Shown: piece after piece, positions 53,036-60,239 of the stretch | How the letters are laid out: each line of letters opens with the position of its first letter | Position numbering within the stretch: position 1 is the stretch's first letter | Assembly: GCA_017459895.1 (NCBI GenBank) | Contig: JAFUCA010000007.1 | Coordinates: 62,001-126,000 of the forward strand | Origin: Bacillota bacterium | GTDB lineage: Bacteria; Bacillota; Clostridia; Peptostreptococcales; Anaerovoracaceae | Reading direction: 5' to 3' | Length of the DNA stretch: 64,000 nucleotides | Made by a program: the position numbers and the translations under genes | Notes under the pieces: generated by a model | What the model saw: only the letters and a program-made list of their open reading frames with translations | The model's database searches: none | What the model was told of the DNA's origin: nothing

Positions 53036-53616
53036 AAACGCTCCGGTACAGTAAATTTTCCGTTTTCGAGTCTTGTTACATATACCTCGCAGTTGCTGAT
53101 GTGGGTGCTCCAGTAGGCGCCCCGGGACTCGGGAGTCAGATACTCCAGCCCGCCTTTCATCGCGATGGCGTGGGTCGACAGCAGGATGTTTCCCTCCGGA
53201 GGATCCTCCCGCAGTTCCTCCAGGAATTCTCCCATCCGCAGGACGACCTGGTTCAGCGATTCCATCCCCTCCGGCGCCTTCTCATGAACAAAGTCGCCGA
53301 AAAACTTCACGATCTCCGGCGGGGGAGACAGCAGATCGGCGCCCTCATACGGACCATAGTCCATCTCCAGCAGCCGCTCATCGGTGCGCAGCGGGATCTC
53401 CTCCCCCGCCGTGATGCGCGCGGTCTGCACCGCCCTCTGCAGCGGGCTGGACCAGATCTCATCAAACGCAATGCCCCGGTCCCGGAAGAGCTGCGCCGCT
53501 TCCTCTGCCTGGGCGCATCCCTCCTCGTTCATTGGCATATCGCTTCTTCCCTGCAGAACCCGCTTCCGGTTCAGATCCGTCTGTCCGTGCCGTATGATAT
53601 AGATAACCGTGCTCAT
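53032..53616 (-). CDS. Histidine phosphatase family protein (phosphoglycerate-mutase-like)
   Basis: 194 residues. The phosphohistidine motif is IIRHGQTDLNRKRVLQGRSDMPMNEEG; SSPLQRAVQTARI, LLEMDYGPYEG and LLSTHAIAMKGG complete the active site. It removes phosphate from small metabolites or proteins. Its place between pilin and the SipA-like gene is unusual and may be accidental; it is preceded by a hairpin that could lower read-through from the pilin gene. Confidence 0.88.
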   Translation of the reverse strand: MSTVIYIIRHGQTDLNRKRVLQGRSDMPMNEEGCAQAEEAAQLFRDRGIAFDEIWSSPLQRAVQTARITAGEEIPLRTDERLLEMDYGPYEGADLLSPPPEIVKFFGDFVHEKAPEGMESLNQVVLRMGEFLEELREDPPEGNILLSTHAIAMKGGLEYLTPESRGAYWSTHISNCEVYVTRLENGKFTVPERF

Positions 53617-53662
53617 GATACCTTCTCCCTCTGATGTCTGTGATACCTGATTATAACACGAA

Positions 53663-53684
53663 GGGACTGTCCTTCGACAGTCCC
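53663..53684 (-). promoter_or_regulatory. Stable hairpin between pilin and downstream genes
   Basis: GGGACTGTC and GACAGTCCC, 9 perfect pairs with a 4-nt loop, 24 bp after the pilin stop, without a T-tract. Likely an RNA stability or partial termination element favouring pilin mRNA over downstream genes. Confidence 0.6.
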
Positions 53685-53707
53685 CCGGAGCCTGCTTTAT
53701 TCTTTGT

Positions 53708-54925
53708 TTATTCCGCGTCTTCGGAATTGCTGCTCTTTCTTCTTCTCATGACGACCAGCAGCAGGATGGCTGCGGCCAGAATGAAGAGGAAGGGCGCGTA
53801 ACGGGTGACCACGTTGGTCGGAGAAACATCGTTCAGCGTGTTGGTAAAGGTGGCCCCGGTGTATTCCGCGGTGGGCGCGGCGGCCTTCTCGCCGACGTAA
53901 TTGGTGATGGCGGCTGCTTCATCGAACATCGACAGGCTGACGTTGGGATCCACGGATCTCTGCGCCGCGACCTCGCCGGCCTTTGCATCGGTCACGGCCG
54001 TCTGATAGGTATCCGGCGTGTTGTTTGCCTCTGTTACATTGAAGGTGGTGTTGGCCGGAAGGCCCTTGATGGTGATCTGTCCGCCATCCGCCAGGGCAGC
54101 TGTGACATCGGTTCCGATCGCTGCGGTCTGTGTGTTTCCGTCGATGGTCACAGCGAACTGCTGTCCTTTGACTGCGCCCGCGGTGGTAAAGGTGAAGGGG
54201 AACGGATTGGTCTTGTCCGCCAGAGTACCGTCCACGACCTTGTTTACGGTGTAGTTATAGGTATAGTATTTATCCGCCATGCCGGTGCCGGACGCGCTCC
54301 CCTCCGGTTTGTAGGACTCCACAAAGCCGGTGGTCTTACCGGTAACGTCATCGCTGCTGATAAAGAGAACGTAGCCGGTGACACCCAGTCCGTCTGCTGT
54401 GTTACCGATGTAGACATCCAGGTAGCGGCTCGTTTCGTAGCCTGCCGGACGGGTCAGACCCGCAGCTTCGAACACATCCGGTCTGGATTCTGTGATCGCG
54501 TAGCAGTAAACGCCTGCCTTGCTGAACTTGCTGAGATCGATGGACGCGGTGATCGTGTCGGTGATGGATGTGCCTTCGCTCTTCGCATCGACGGCCTTGT
54601 TCTTCTCAAACTCTGCCTTGCTGTCCGTCAGCGTGACTCCTCCGGCAACTCCTGCGCTGGCTGTAATGGCATTGCCGTCATCATCCGAGATCTTCCTGCC
54701 CCCGTCTGCCGGAGCGACGGAATATTCATAGGTGATCCCCGGTCCGTAGACGGTCACAGCGTCATCGTTGTATACCAGGATCTCTTTCGTTATGTCCAGC
54801 GTTTTATCGTTTGTCTTCGCGACTCCGTTCTCTGCCGTTGCCGCGAAGGAGGCGGCTCCCATGGTCATGCTGACTGCGGCACAGGCGGCGATGATTCCGA
54901 TTCTTCTTAACAGGCTCTTTTTCAT
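53708..54925 (-). CDS. Major pilin, Spy0128/FctA-like, with SPTNV sorting signal
   Basis: 405 residues from ATG 54925 (GAGAGGAAAC upstream). Signal peptide to ~28 (AAASFA-A). Two beta domains of the Spy0128 type with candidate isopeptide residues: Lys in TLDITKEILVYN and Glu in YCYAITESRP for the first; Lys in YTVNKVVDGTLADKTNPFPFTF, Glu in FNVTEANN and Asn in ATFTNTLND for the second. C-terminus SPTNVVTRYAPF, hydrophobic helix, RRRK. By family it is polymerised covalently by the class B sortase into the pilus shaft. Expressed from a promoter with the shared direct-repeat box. Confidence 0.92.
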   Translation of the reverse strand: MKKSLLRRIGIIAACAAVSMTMGAASFAATAENGVAKTNDKTLDITKEILVYNDDAVTVYGPGITYEYSVAPADGGRKISDDDGNAITASAGVAGGVTLTDSKAEFEKNKAVDAKSEGTSITDTITASIDLSKFSKAGVYCYAITESRPDVFEAAGLTRPAGYETSRYLDVYIGNTADGLGVTGYVLFISSDDVTGKTTGFVESYKPEGSASGTGMADKYYTYNYTVNKVVDGTLADKTNPFPFTFTTAGAVKGQQFAVTIDGNTQTAAIGTDVTAALADGGQITIKGLPANTTFNVTEANNTPDTYQTAVTDAKAGEVAAQRSVDPNVSLSMFDEAAAITNYVGEKAAAPTAEYTGATFTNTLNDVSPTNVVTRYAPFLFILAAAILLLVVMRRRKSSNSEDAE

Positions 54926-54984
54926 TTCGTTTCCTCTCTCTCCATTGCCTCCGAAGGCAATCCGTTTTCTCAGGTTATGTCCGC

Positions 54985-55018
54985 ATGATACCAGACCGCC
55001 AGTCAATGAAAGAGTCAA
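54985..55018 (-). promoter_or_regulatory. Regulator-dependent promoter of the pilin gene
   Basis: Minus strand: TTGACT-CTTTCA-TTGACTGG (55018-54999), 8 nt, TATCAT (54990-54985) with TGG before it. Same repeat unit, 12-bp period and 10-bp distance to the -10 as at 53002-53035. Confidence 0.8.
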
Positions 55019-55049
55019 CGGAAACGGTTTTTGAATATTTTTTTGATTT

Positions 55050-55538
55050 TTAGTCCCAGGTGGGATCCTCGGCTTCCTCCAGCTCCGGATGTTCCGCGAT
55101 GATGCCGCTTTCGATCAGCTTGATCAGCTCAAAAATGGAACGGAAGCGGATCGTCTTGTTCTGGTCCACCCAGGTCACACGGCCCTGCCAGGTGCCCGCC
55201 TGGCGCTGCTGCACCCGGATGATGAATGTTCCGAGTTCTCCATGCTGCGTCAATAATTCTTTGTCTGACATGATTCTTTCCTTTTCTTTCTTTCTGCCGT
55301 CTCCAGCCTTTGCATCCTCCTCGAGAAAGCTCCGATCCTTCACGGCCGGTCTGGGAAACTGAAGATCGTTGAACAACTGCTCCATGACCTGCGCCATTTC
55401 CAGAAACGATGTGACCTGGATGGCCCCGTCGTGATATCCGTGGTACAGCCGGCCCCGAAAAATCCCGTGCTGCGGCTGTCCGTCCGCGCACAGCACCACT
55501 CCGTTGGGGATTCCTATATAATGTCTGACTTCGCTCAT
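55050..55538 (-). CDS. Unrecognised small cytoplasmic protein with two repeated halves
   Basis: 162 residues, overlapping the regulator gene by 4 bp, so translated with it. No signal or membrane segment. Two segments share one pattern: GIFRGRLYHGYHDGAIQVTS-FLEMAQVMEQL (~25-56) and GTWQGRVTWVDQNKTIRFRS-IFELIKLIESG (~113-144), that is G-x-x-x-GR, a beta hairpin, then an (E)M/L-rich helix. A charged linker (KKEKERIMSDKELL) joins them. The coupling to the BTAD regulator suggests a regulatory partner; function unknown. Confidence 0.75.
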   Translation of the reverse strand: MSEVRHYIGIPNGVVLCADGQPQHGIFRGRLYHGYHDGAIQVTSFLEMAQVMEQLFNDLQFPRPAVKDRSFLEEDAKAGDGRKKEKERIMSDKELLTQHGELGTFIIRVQQRQAGTWQGRVTWVDQNKTIRFRSIFELIKLIESGIIAEHPELEEAEDPTWD

Positions 55539-56734
55539 AAGTATTTACCCTCTACACCGCTGATGTGGAATTTCAGCCCGGTTCGCTGCCCTTCGGTGCG
55601 GAAGTTCCGGGCGATTCTGTCCTCTACGATGCTGCAGTCCTCTCTGGTCGTATTGATCAGAAGCACCAGATACTGGTTCTTGCTGTATTTGCAGACGGCG
55701 TCGCTGTGCCGCACGGACCGGCAGATCGCGTTCGTCAGCCGTTCATTGAGGCGGTCAAGCACCACGCCGTCCTTCATGGGCTGCCCCTTGCTGTTGACGA
55801 TGGTGCAGACCATCAGGTACGCGGACAGACCGGCTCTGCCCAGCATCCGCTCCATGATCCGGTAAATTCCCTGAAACACCGGCAGACTGCAGAGGAATCC
55901 CCCGGGTGCCTCCGGATCTTCTTCGCCGCCGGAGAGGTAGGGCTGGATCTCATCGATCATCGCATAGTCGTTCTCGACCTGAGAGGCGATCTCCTCCAGC
56001 ACGTTCATTTCTGCAAAGGCTGGCTTGACGCCCAGTTCCTCCAGGTACAGCTCGACCGTTTTCTCGTAAAAATCCCTGGCCTCGTCAAAATGCTTCATGC
56101 CGAGAAGCGCGTCCATGGTGACCGTCTCCCAGTCCGCCAAAGGCAGGACCTTGGCAGCGAAGCGGCCCAGCTTTTCCATGGAGCGGTAGTCATTCGCTTC
56201 CTTATAATATCCGGTCAGCTCGTCGATGCAGTGGCCGAACAGCTCCTGATAGCGCCGTTCCTCCTGCATGACCCAGATGTGGCCGGTCTGATCGGGCAGG
56301 AACTCCCCCCGGTAGTCATAGACCGCGGTCTCGTACAGTCGGATCCGCTCCTTCCGGTCCTCGGTCTGCTTCGCCCGGTTCACCTGCGCTTCGAACTGTC
56401 TGGCGTCCTCGATGACGGGAATCTCCCTGGTCCATTGGTAGATACCGCCGGTGAACTCGATGTAGCCGCTCCCCGGCAGACCCGCCTTCTCCAGCTTTTT
56501 CTTCGCATTATAAATGACACTGCGCAGCATATTATGGTAGTCCAGGGAACTGCTGCCTTCGAACAGCATTTCCTCCAGTCTGCCGCGCTCGACGCCCGTC
56601 TCACTGAAATGCAGCAGGATCTCCATCAGCCGCGCGAACTGGGAATCCCGCGAACCGCTGCTGATCTGTTTCCCCTGCCAGGTAATCGTAAAGTCTCCGA
56701 GCGTCCTGACGATCAATGCATTTTCATGCTCCAT
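55535..56734 (-). CDS. BTAD/SARP-type transcriptional regulator with degenerate GGDEF-like domain
   Basis: 399 residues. Residues ~5-105: winged-helix DNA-binding domain of the OmpR/SARP kind (LGDFTITWQGKQISSGSRDSQ, MLRSVIYNAKKKLEKAG). Residues ~110-260: TPR-like BTAD domain (QFEAQVNRAKQ, AVYDYRGEFLPD, DEARDFYEKTVELYLEELGVKP). Residues ~285-399: GGDEF-like fold (YRIMERMLGRAG, DRLNERLTNAICRSVRHSDAVCKYSKNQYLVLL) with SKNQY at the GGDEF position, so no cyclase activity is expected. SARPs bind direct repeats one helical turn apart just upstream of the -10; repeats of that kind occur at the pilin and SipA-like promoters and upstream of this gene. Likely activator of the pilus locus. Confidence 0.85.
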   Translation of the reverse strand: MEHENALIVRTLGDFTITWQGKQISSGSRDSQFARLMEILLHFSETGVERGRLEEMLFEGSSSLDYHNMLRSVIYNAKKKLEKAGLPGSGYIEFTGGIYQWTREIPVIEDARQFEAQVNRAKQTEDRKERIRLYETAVYDYRGEFLPDQTGHIWVMQEERRYQELFGHCIDELTGYYKEANDYRSMEKLGRFAAKVLPLADWETVTMDALLGMKHFDEARDFYEKTVELYLEELGVKPAFAEMNVLEEIASQVENDYAMIDEIQPYLSGGEEDPEAPGGFLCSLPVFQGIYRIMERMLGRAGLSAYLMVCTIVNSKGQPMKDGVVLDRLNERLTNAICRSVRHSDAVCKYSKNQYLVLLINTTREDCSIVEDRIARNFRTEGQRTGLKFHISGVEGKYL

Positions 56735-56785
56735 ACGTCAGCCTCTTTCCTGTTGTTAGAAAACTGTGAAACTTCTGATACAGCG

Positions 56786-56814
56786 AGAATATCACAGATT
56801 TCGGGAGGCGGCAA
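56786..56814 (-). promoter_or_regulatory. Promoter of the BTAD regulator gene
   Basis: TTGCCG (56814-56809), 17 bp, TATTCT (56791-56786) with TGA before it. Confidence 0.5.
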
Positions 56815-56841
56815 CGAGGCCGGAGCATTTTTGCGCGATTT

Positions 56842-56861
56842 TTGACTGTTTTTTTGACTGG
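56842..56861 (+). promoter_or_regulatory. Third copy of the direct-repeat box, upstream of the regulator gene
   Basis: TTGACT-GTTTTT-TTGACTGG on the plus strand, 12-bp period, about 28 bp upstream of the regulator's -35 but in the opposite orientation and with no -10 at the matching distance. Possible autoregulatory site. Confidence 0.55.
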
Positions 56862-56909
56862 CCTGCGGCTCAGACCCTATGCTGCCCCGATTATAACTTC
56901 CCGTACGTC

Positions 56910-56945
56910 AAAAGATGCGTCAACTTCTGCAGGAAATTGACGCAT
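56910..56945 (-). terminator. Terminator of the L,D-transpeptidase gene
   Basis: ATGCGTCAA and TTGACGCAT (9 perfect pairs, 56937-56945 with 56915-56923), then CTTTT on the minus strand. Confidence 0.75.
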
Positions 56946-56953
56946 CCTTATGA

Positions 56954-58090
56954 TCAGTAGATTACCACCTTCGTCCCGGAAGGGATGTTGCTGTAGATCC
57001 ATTTGGCGTTGCCCAGGGCCATTCGTATGCACCCGTGGGAGATGTTGGCGCCCAGCCGCCCGTTGACGAGATGGCTGGGGCTGGGGGAACGGTCGTACAG
57101 CACGCTGTGGAAAAGATAGTTGCCGTAGAACTGGGTGTAGTACCAGCAGCGCAGGGTGGAACCGGTATTGAAATATCTGCCCCGGGAACCGATGGTAAAG
57201 GTCCCTTTCACGGTAGGGGTGGAAGGGGCGCCCACCGAGCATTTGAATGCGTGGATCCGCTTCCATTTTCCCTTCTTGCCATGGTAGATCCGGACCTTGT
57301 GCTCCTTGAGCTTGACGACGATCATGTATTTCGTGGAACTGGAGTAGCTCTGGAACTTCTTGTCGATGCCGTCGCCGATCCGGCGGGTCATCTTGCCGGT
57401 GGACTTCGAGAAGACATACCAGATCTTCTTGACCTTCTTCGTTCCCCTCAGACGGCTGCCCTTCTTGAAATAGTACTTCGCCTTGCCCTTCTTGTACCAG
57501 CCGGTGTATTTTTTGCCCTTGCCCTTCTTGTTGAAGTAATAGAGCGTCCCGGCCTTGCCGATCTTCTTAATGGCCGTTCCCTCGGTCTTGCTTCCCTTGT
57601 CGAATTTCACGATGAAGTACTTGTTTTTCTGGGGCTTCGTGGTCTTGACACCGCTGGCGTTGTACCACCAGCAGCGCATGACACCGTTTGTGACCTCGAT
57701 GCGGTAGGTGCTGAAATACTTCGGTGGCTCCGGCTCGGTCGGATCCGTCGGGTTCGTCGGATCTGTGGGATCTTCCTGGCCGGGGTCGGAGGGCTCCGCG
57801 GGGTCCGTCTGGCCGGGGTCCGCCGGATCGGATGGTTCCTCGCCTTCACTGAGCGCGGCGGGATCTGCCGGATCCGGATCGGACAGTTCCGCCTGGCCTT
57901 CCGGCGCAGCCGGGCCGCTGCCTTCACTGAATAAAACCGCCGGCTCCGTCTGGTCCGCCGACGCTGCTCCGCTGCCGGAGTCCGAGGGCTCCGCTGCGAA
58001 CGCTGCCGCCGGCATCGACATGGTAAGTACCATTGCCGCTGTCAGGAGCATCGCGATCAGTTTGCTTTTCATCTTCTTCTGTCTTCTCAT
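56954..58090 (-). CDS. L,D-transpeptidase (YkuD) with Asp/Pro repeat linker and wall-binding-like repeats
   Basis: 378 residues from ATG 58090 (GGGAGG upstream). Signal peptide to ~33; then an Asp/Pro/Glu/Ser-rich linker with repeats such as DPAEPSDPGQEDPTDP (~50-120); then four to five ~20-residue repeats (YYFNKKGKGKKYTGWYKKGKAKYYF) resembling choline/wall-binding repeats; then the YkuD domain with the catalytic motif ISHGCIRMALGNAKWIYSNIP. It makes or edits 3-3 peptidoglycan cross-links, or anchors proteins, outside the membrane. Its gene lies upstream of the pilus regulator but has its own terminator. Confidence 0.92.
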   Translation of the reverse strand: MRRQKKMKSKLIAMLLTAAMVLTMSMPAAAFAAEPSDSGSGAASADQTEPAVLFSEGSGPAAPEGQAELSDPDPADPAALSEGEEPSDPADPGQTDPAEPSDPGQEDPTDPTNPTDPTEPEPPKYFSTYRIEVTNGVMRCWWYNASGVKTTKPQKNKYFIVKFDKGSKTEGTAIKKIGKAGTLYYFNKKGKGKKYTGWYKKGKAKYYFKKGSRLRGTKKVKKIWYVFSKSTGKMTRRIGDGIDKKFQSYSSSTKYMIVVKLKEHKVRIYHGKKGKWKRIHAFKCSVGAPSTPTVKGTFTIGSRGRYFNTGSTLRCWYYTQFYGNYLFHSVLYDRSPSPSHLVNGRLGANISHGCIRMALGNAKWIYSNIPSGTKVVIY

Positions 58091-58182
58091 CGGAGTTTCC
58101 TCCCACCGCATTTCTCTCAGGCCTTCTTCCGGGATCCATTATACCATGGTTTCGGAAGGAGGGGAGAACGAACATTGTTCGC

Positions 58183-58485
58183 AAAAAATAGATAACGACC
58201 GCTTCTTACGCCTGCAAGCTCAGCGGTCGTTATCCTTCATTTGGTTCTTTCAGCACAGTTGGTGTTCTCACCTCTTTCTTCCGGACGCACCTTCCATCGT
58301 TGTCCTGAGACTCTCTGTCCCGTTCACCTGCCCTCTTGTTCTTCGCGTTTCATGTTCCCGCCTTGACACTTCATCCGTCGTACGGGCTTCCCGCAGGTCC
58401 TTCCGGGTTCTGAGCCACTCCGTCTCCTGTCGGCTCTGTCCTCTATTTTCTCACCTAAGATCCGGGCCTCCCCTTTCTCTTTGGT
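58183..58485 (-). ncRNA. Unassigned ~300-nt RNA gene with promoter and terminator
   Basis: No open frame of note, yet a full transcription unit: consensus promoter (58492-58520), predicted start near 58485, and a terminator with a 13-bp perfect stem (58222-58234 with 58191-58203) followed by CTATTTTTT-like tract (A-run 58183-58188 on +). The transcript is purine-rich with many GAA/GGAA stretches between short GC-rich stems (for example GGCCCGG, GGTGAGAACACC), as in large structured RNAs. It lacks hallmarks I know for RNase P, tmRNA or SRP RNA. 6S RNA or a raiA-type RNA are possible. Confidence 0.65.
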
Positions 58486-58491
58486 GACTAT

Positions 58492-58520
58492 AGTATAGCA
58501 AACCCGCGTACCTATTGCAA
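58492..58520 (-). promoter_or_regulatory. Promoter of the unassigned RNA
   Basis: TTGCAA (58520-58515), 17 bp, TATACT (58497-58492). Confidence 0.8.
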
Positions 58521-58582
58521 GAGTTTTTTGAAAATTTATTCTATTTCCTTTTTCAGGAATCTGTGGTACAATACATCTGCGG

Positions 58583-58658
58583 GTTCCATTAGCTCAGCTG
58601 GGAGAGCGATTGGGTCACAACCAATAGGTCGGCGGTTCGAGCCCGTCATGGAACACCA
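58583..58658 (+). tRNA. tRNA-Val (anticodon CAC)
   Basis: 76 nt with encoded CCA. Acceptor GTTCCAT pairs with ATGGAAC; D-arm GCTC/GAGC; anticodon stem ATTGG/CCAAT with loop GTCACAA, giving anticodon CAC; T-arm GGCGG-TTCGAGC-CCGTC. A -10 (TACAAT at 58567-58572) precedes it and a terminator follows. Confidence 0.93.
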
Positions 58659-58671
58659 TATTTCAACGATT

Positions 58672-58712
58672 GAGAGCCTTGAAACATTGAAATTTCAAGG
58701 CTCTCGTTTTTT
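58672..58712 (+). terminator. Terminator of the tRNA gene
   Basis: GAGAGCCTTGAAA and TTTCAAGGCTCTC, 13 perfect pairs, then GTTTTTT. Confidence 0.92.
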
Positions 58713-58734
58713 CTCTATCTCTTCTTAACCTGAC

Positions 58735-59907
58735 TTATCTTACCCTGTCATCGCCAGAGAAAGCGTCGATCGGGATGAATCTGTCAAACTTCAGTCTGCT
58801 GATATCAGCGCCTGGTTTCTTTTCTGTAATCAGCTCACTAAGCACTTTTCCTACAGGAGCGGAGATGCCGAATCCATGCCCGCTGAAGCCACACGCTGCA
58901 TAGAGTCCCGGCACTTCCTGAAACCCTTCAATACAGCACATATCATCTGGTGTTCTGTCATGCCAGCCACTCCAGGATCTGATGATTTTGATGTTCTCCA
59001 GGGAAGGGAACAATTCTGTAAGTCCTTTGATTCCAGACGGAACATTGTCCGGTGTCAACCTGTATTCAACATGATTTCCTTCTCTCTGGAAAGCACCGAT
59101 CCTGCTGCCGCCTCCCATGACGATCGAACCATGCGGGGTCTGGGTACCATAATACCCGCCCTTTGAGCCGATGAAGATTTCTTTTAGCATATATGGAACC
59201 GGCTCTGTCACGAAGATCTCACAGAGTGCGTGTGTGAACGGGATATCGAGATCCACTGAATTGAGCAGTTTCCTGCTGCCGAAGCAAGCCGCTACACAGA
59301 TCTTGTCCGCTTCATAAATATGGCCGCATTCTGTTATGACACGTTTCGCGTGTCCCCTCACGGTCTCGATTTCAACGGCCTTCTCATGGTCAAAAAACCT
59401 GACGCCCAGCGAGCGCGCCTTCGAATAAAGAGAAAGCGTTGTCAGTAATGGATTTGCCCAGGAATCCTCTTCACAGTATCCTGCTCCGATGATTCTTTCT
59501 GAAAACTGCGGAACTCTTTTGCGCAATTCTTTGCCGTCGATATACTCAATATGCATTCCGTGCTTTTTTGCGATCGGGTAGAACTTCTGCATATTCTCAA
59601 ATTCATCTTCAGTCAGCGCATTTCGATAGCCGCCTACCTTCTGATATTCAATATCAATATCCAGTTCTTCCATCAGTCTTGGCCAGATTTCATTTACACC
59701 GTACATACCCAGGGACAACTCCGGCTCCCCTCTCGTATTCATCTTATTCTGGCCACCGTTACGGACGGATGCTCCATTGGCAACAGTATCTTTCTCAAGT
59801 ACCGTTACAGAAAGGCCCTCTAACGCCAGGAAGTATGCTGCCGCATTCCCAACTGCACCACTGCCCACTATGATTACGTCAGACTTGCGCACCTCACTAT
59901 TGCTCAT
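58735..59907 (-). CDS. FAD-dependent amino acid oxidoreductase (DAO family)
   Basis: 390 residues from ATG 59907 (AGAGGAGAATGCGAA upstream; overlaps the preceding gene by 4 bp). N-terminal FAD motif VIIVGSGAVGNAAAYFLALEGLSVTVLEKD; GASVRNGGQNKMNTRGEPEL and a C-terminal GLYAACGFSGHGFGISAPVGKVLSELI are typical of the glycine/D-amino acid/opine oxidase subunits. It should oxidise an amine or imino acid and pass electrons to the partner Fe-S flavoprotein encoded upstream. Substrate unknown; hydroxyproline, proline, sarcosine or opine-type compounds are candidates. Confidence 0.88.
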   Translation of the reverse strand: MSNSEVRKSDVIIVGSGAVGNAAAYFLALEGLSVTVLEKDTVANGASVRNGGQNKMNTRGEPELSLGMYGVNEIWPRLMEELDIDIEYQKVGGYRNALTEDEFENMQKFYPIAKKHGMHIEYIDGKELRKRVPQFSERIIGAGYCEEDSWANPLLTTLSLYSKARSLGVRFFDHEKAVEIETVRGHAKRVITECGHIYEADKICVAACFGSRKLLNSVDLDIPFTHALCEIFVTEPVPYMLKEIFIGSKGGYYGTQTPHGSIVMGGGSRIGAFQREGNHVEYRLTPDNVPSGIKGLTELFPSLENIKIIRSWSGWHDRTPDDMCCIEGFQEVPGLYAACGFSGHGFGISAPVGKVLSELITEKKPGADISRLKFDRFIPIDAFSGDDRVR

Positions 59908-60239
59908 TTCGCATTCTCCTCTCTGCAATCAGCATATACTTTCGCTGTGACCGGTCTTGCCGGCGGTCTTGGTGTTGTCTCTTCCAGTTCCACCGGACTG
60001 ATTCCCAGTTCTCTCGCAACGATGTCTCTTACATTTCTTCCACAGGTCAGTCCCTGACAAAGACCCATTCCGGTTCTGAGATACCGTTTCACTTCATTCA
60101 GTGTATACATGCCATCATATACCGCTTTTCTGATCTCCCCTTTTGTGATCTCCTCGCAGCGACAGATGATCAGATCATCATCCGGCTGCGGAACGAATTC
60201 ACCTTCCGGTTTCGTTCTGTCCAATACTTTGAATTCCAT
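59904..60239 (-). CDS. BFD-like [2Fe-2S] subunit of the dehydrogenase complex
   Basis: 111 residues. Cluster-binding Cys pairs IICRCEEITKGEI and GMGLCQGLTCGRNV match BFD-like [2Fe-2S] domains, which in related enzymes are fused to the FAD/NAD subunit; here the domain is a separate chain. The tail TPRPPARPVTAKVYA is typical of heterotrimeric opine/hydroxyproline dehydrogenases. Start ATG shares its A with the stop of the upstream gene. Confidence 0.88.
   Translation of the reverse strand: MEFKVLDRTKPEGEFVPQPDDDLIICRCEEITKGEIRKAVYDGMYTLNEVKRYLRTGMGLCQGLTCGRNVRDIVARELGISPVELEETTPRPPARPVTAKVYADCREENAK

Noticed and set aside
58169..58181. LexA/SOS box upstream of the L,D-transpeptidase gene
   Set aside because: CGAAC-ATT-GTTCG has a 3-nt core; the Gram-positive LexA box needs GAAC-N4-GTTC.
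58183..58485. RNase P RNA, tmRNA or SRP RNA for the unassigned transcript
   Set aside because: The usual conserved words of these RNAs are not seen; the family is left open.
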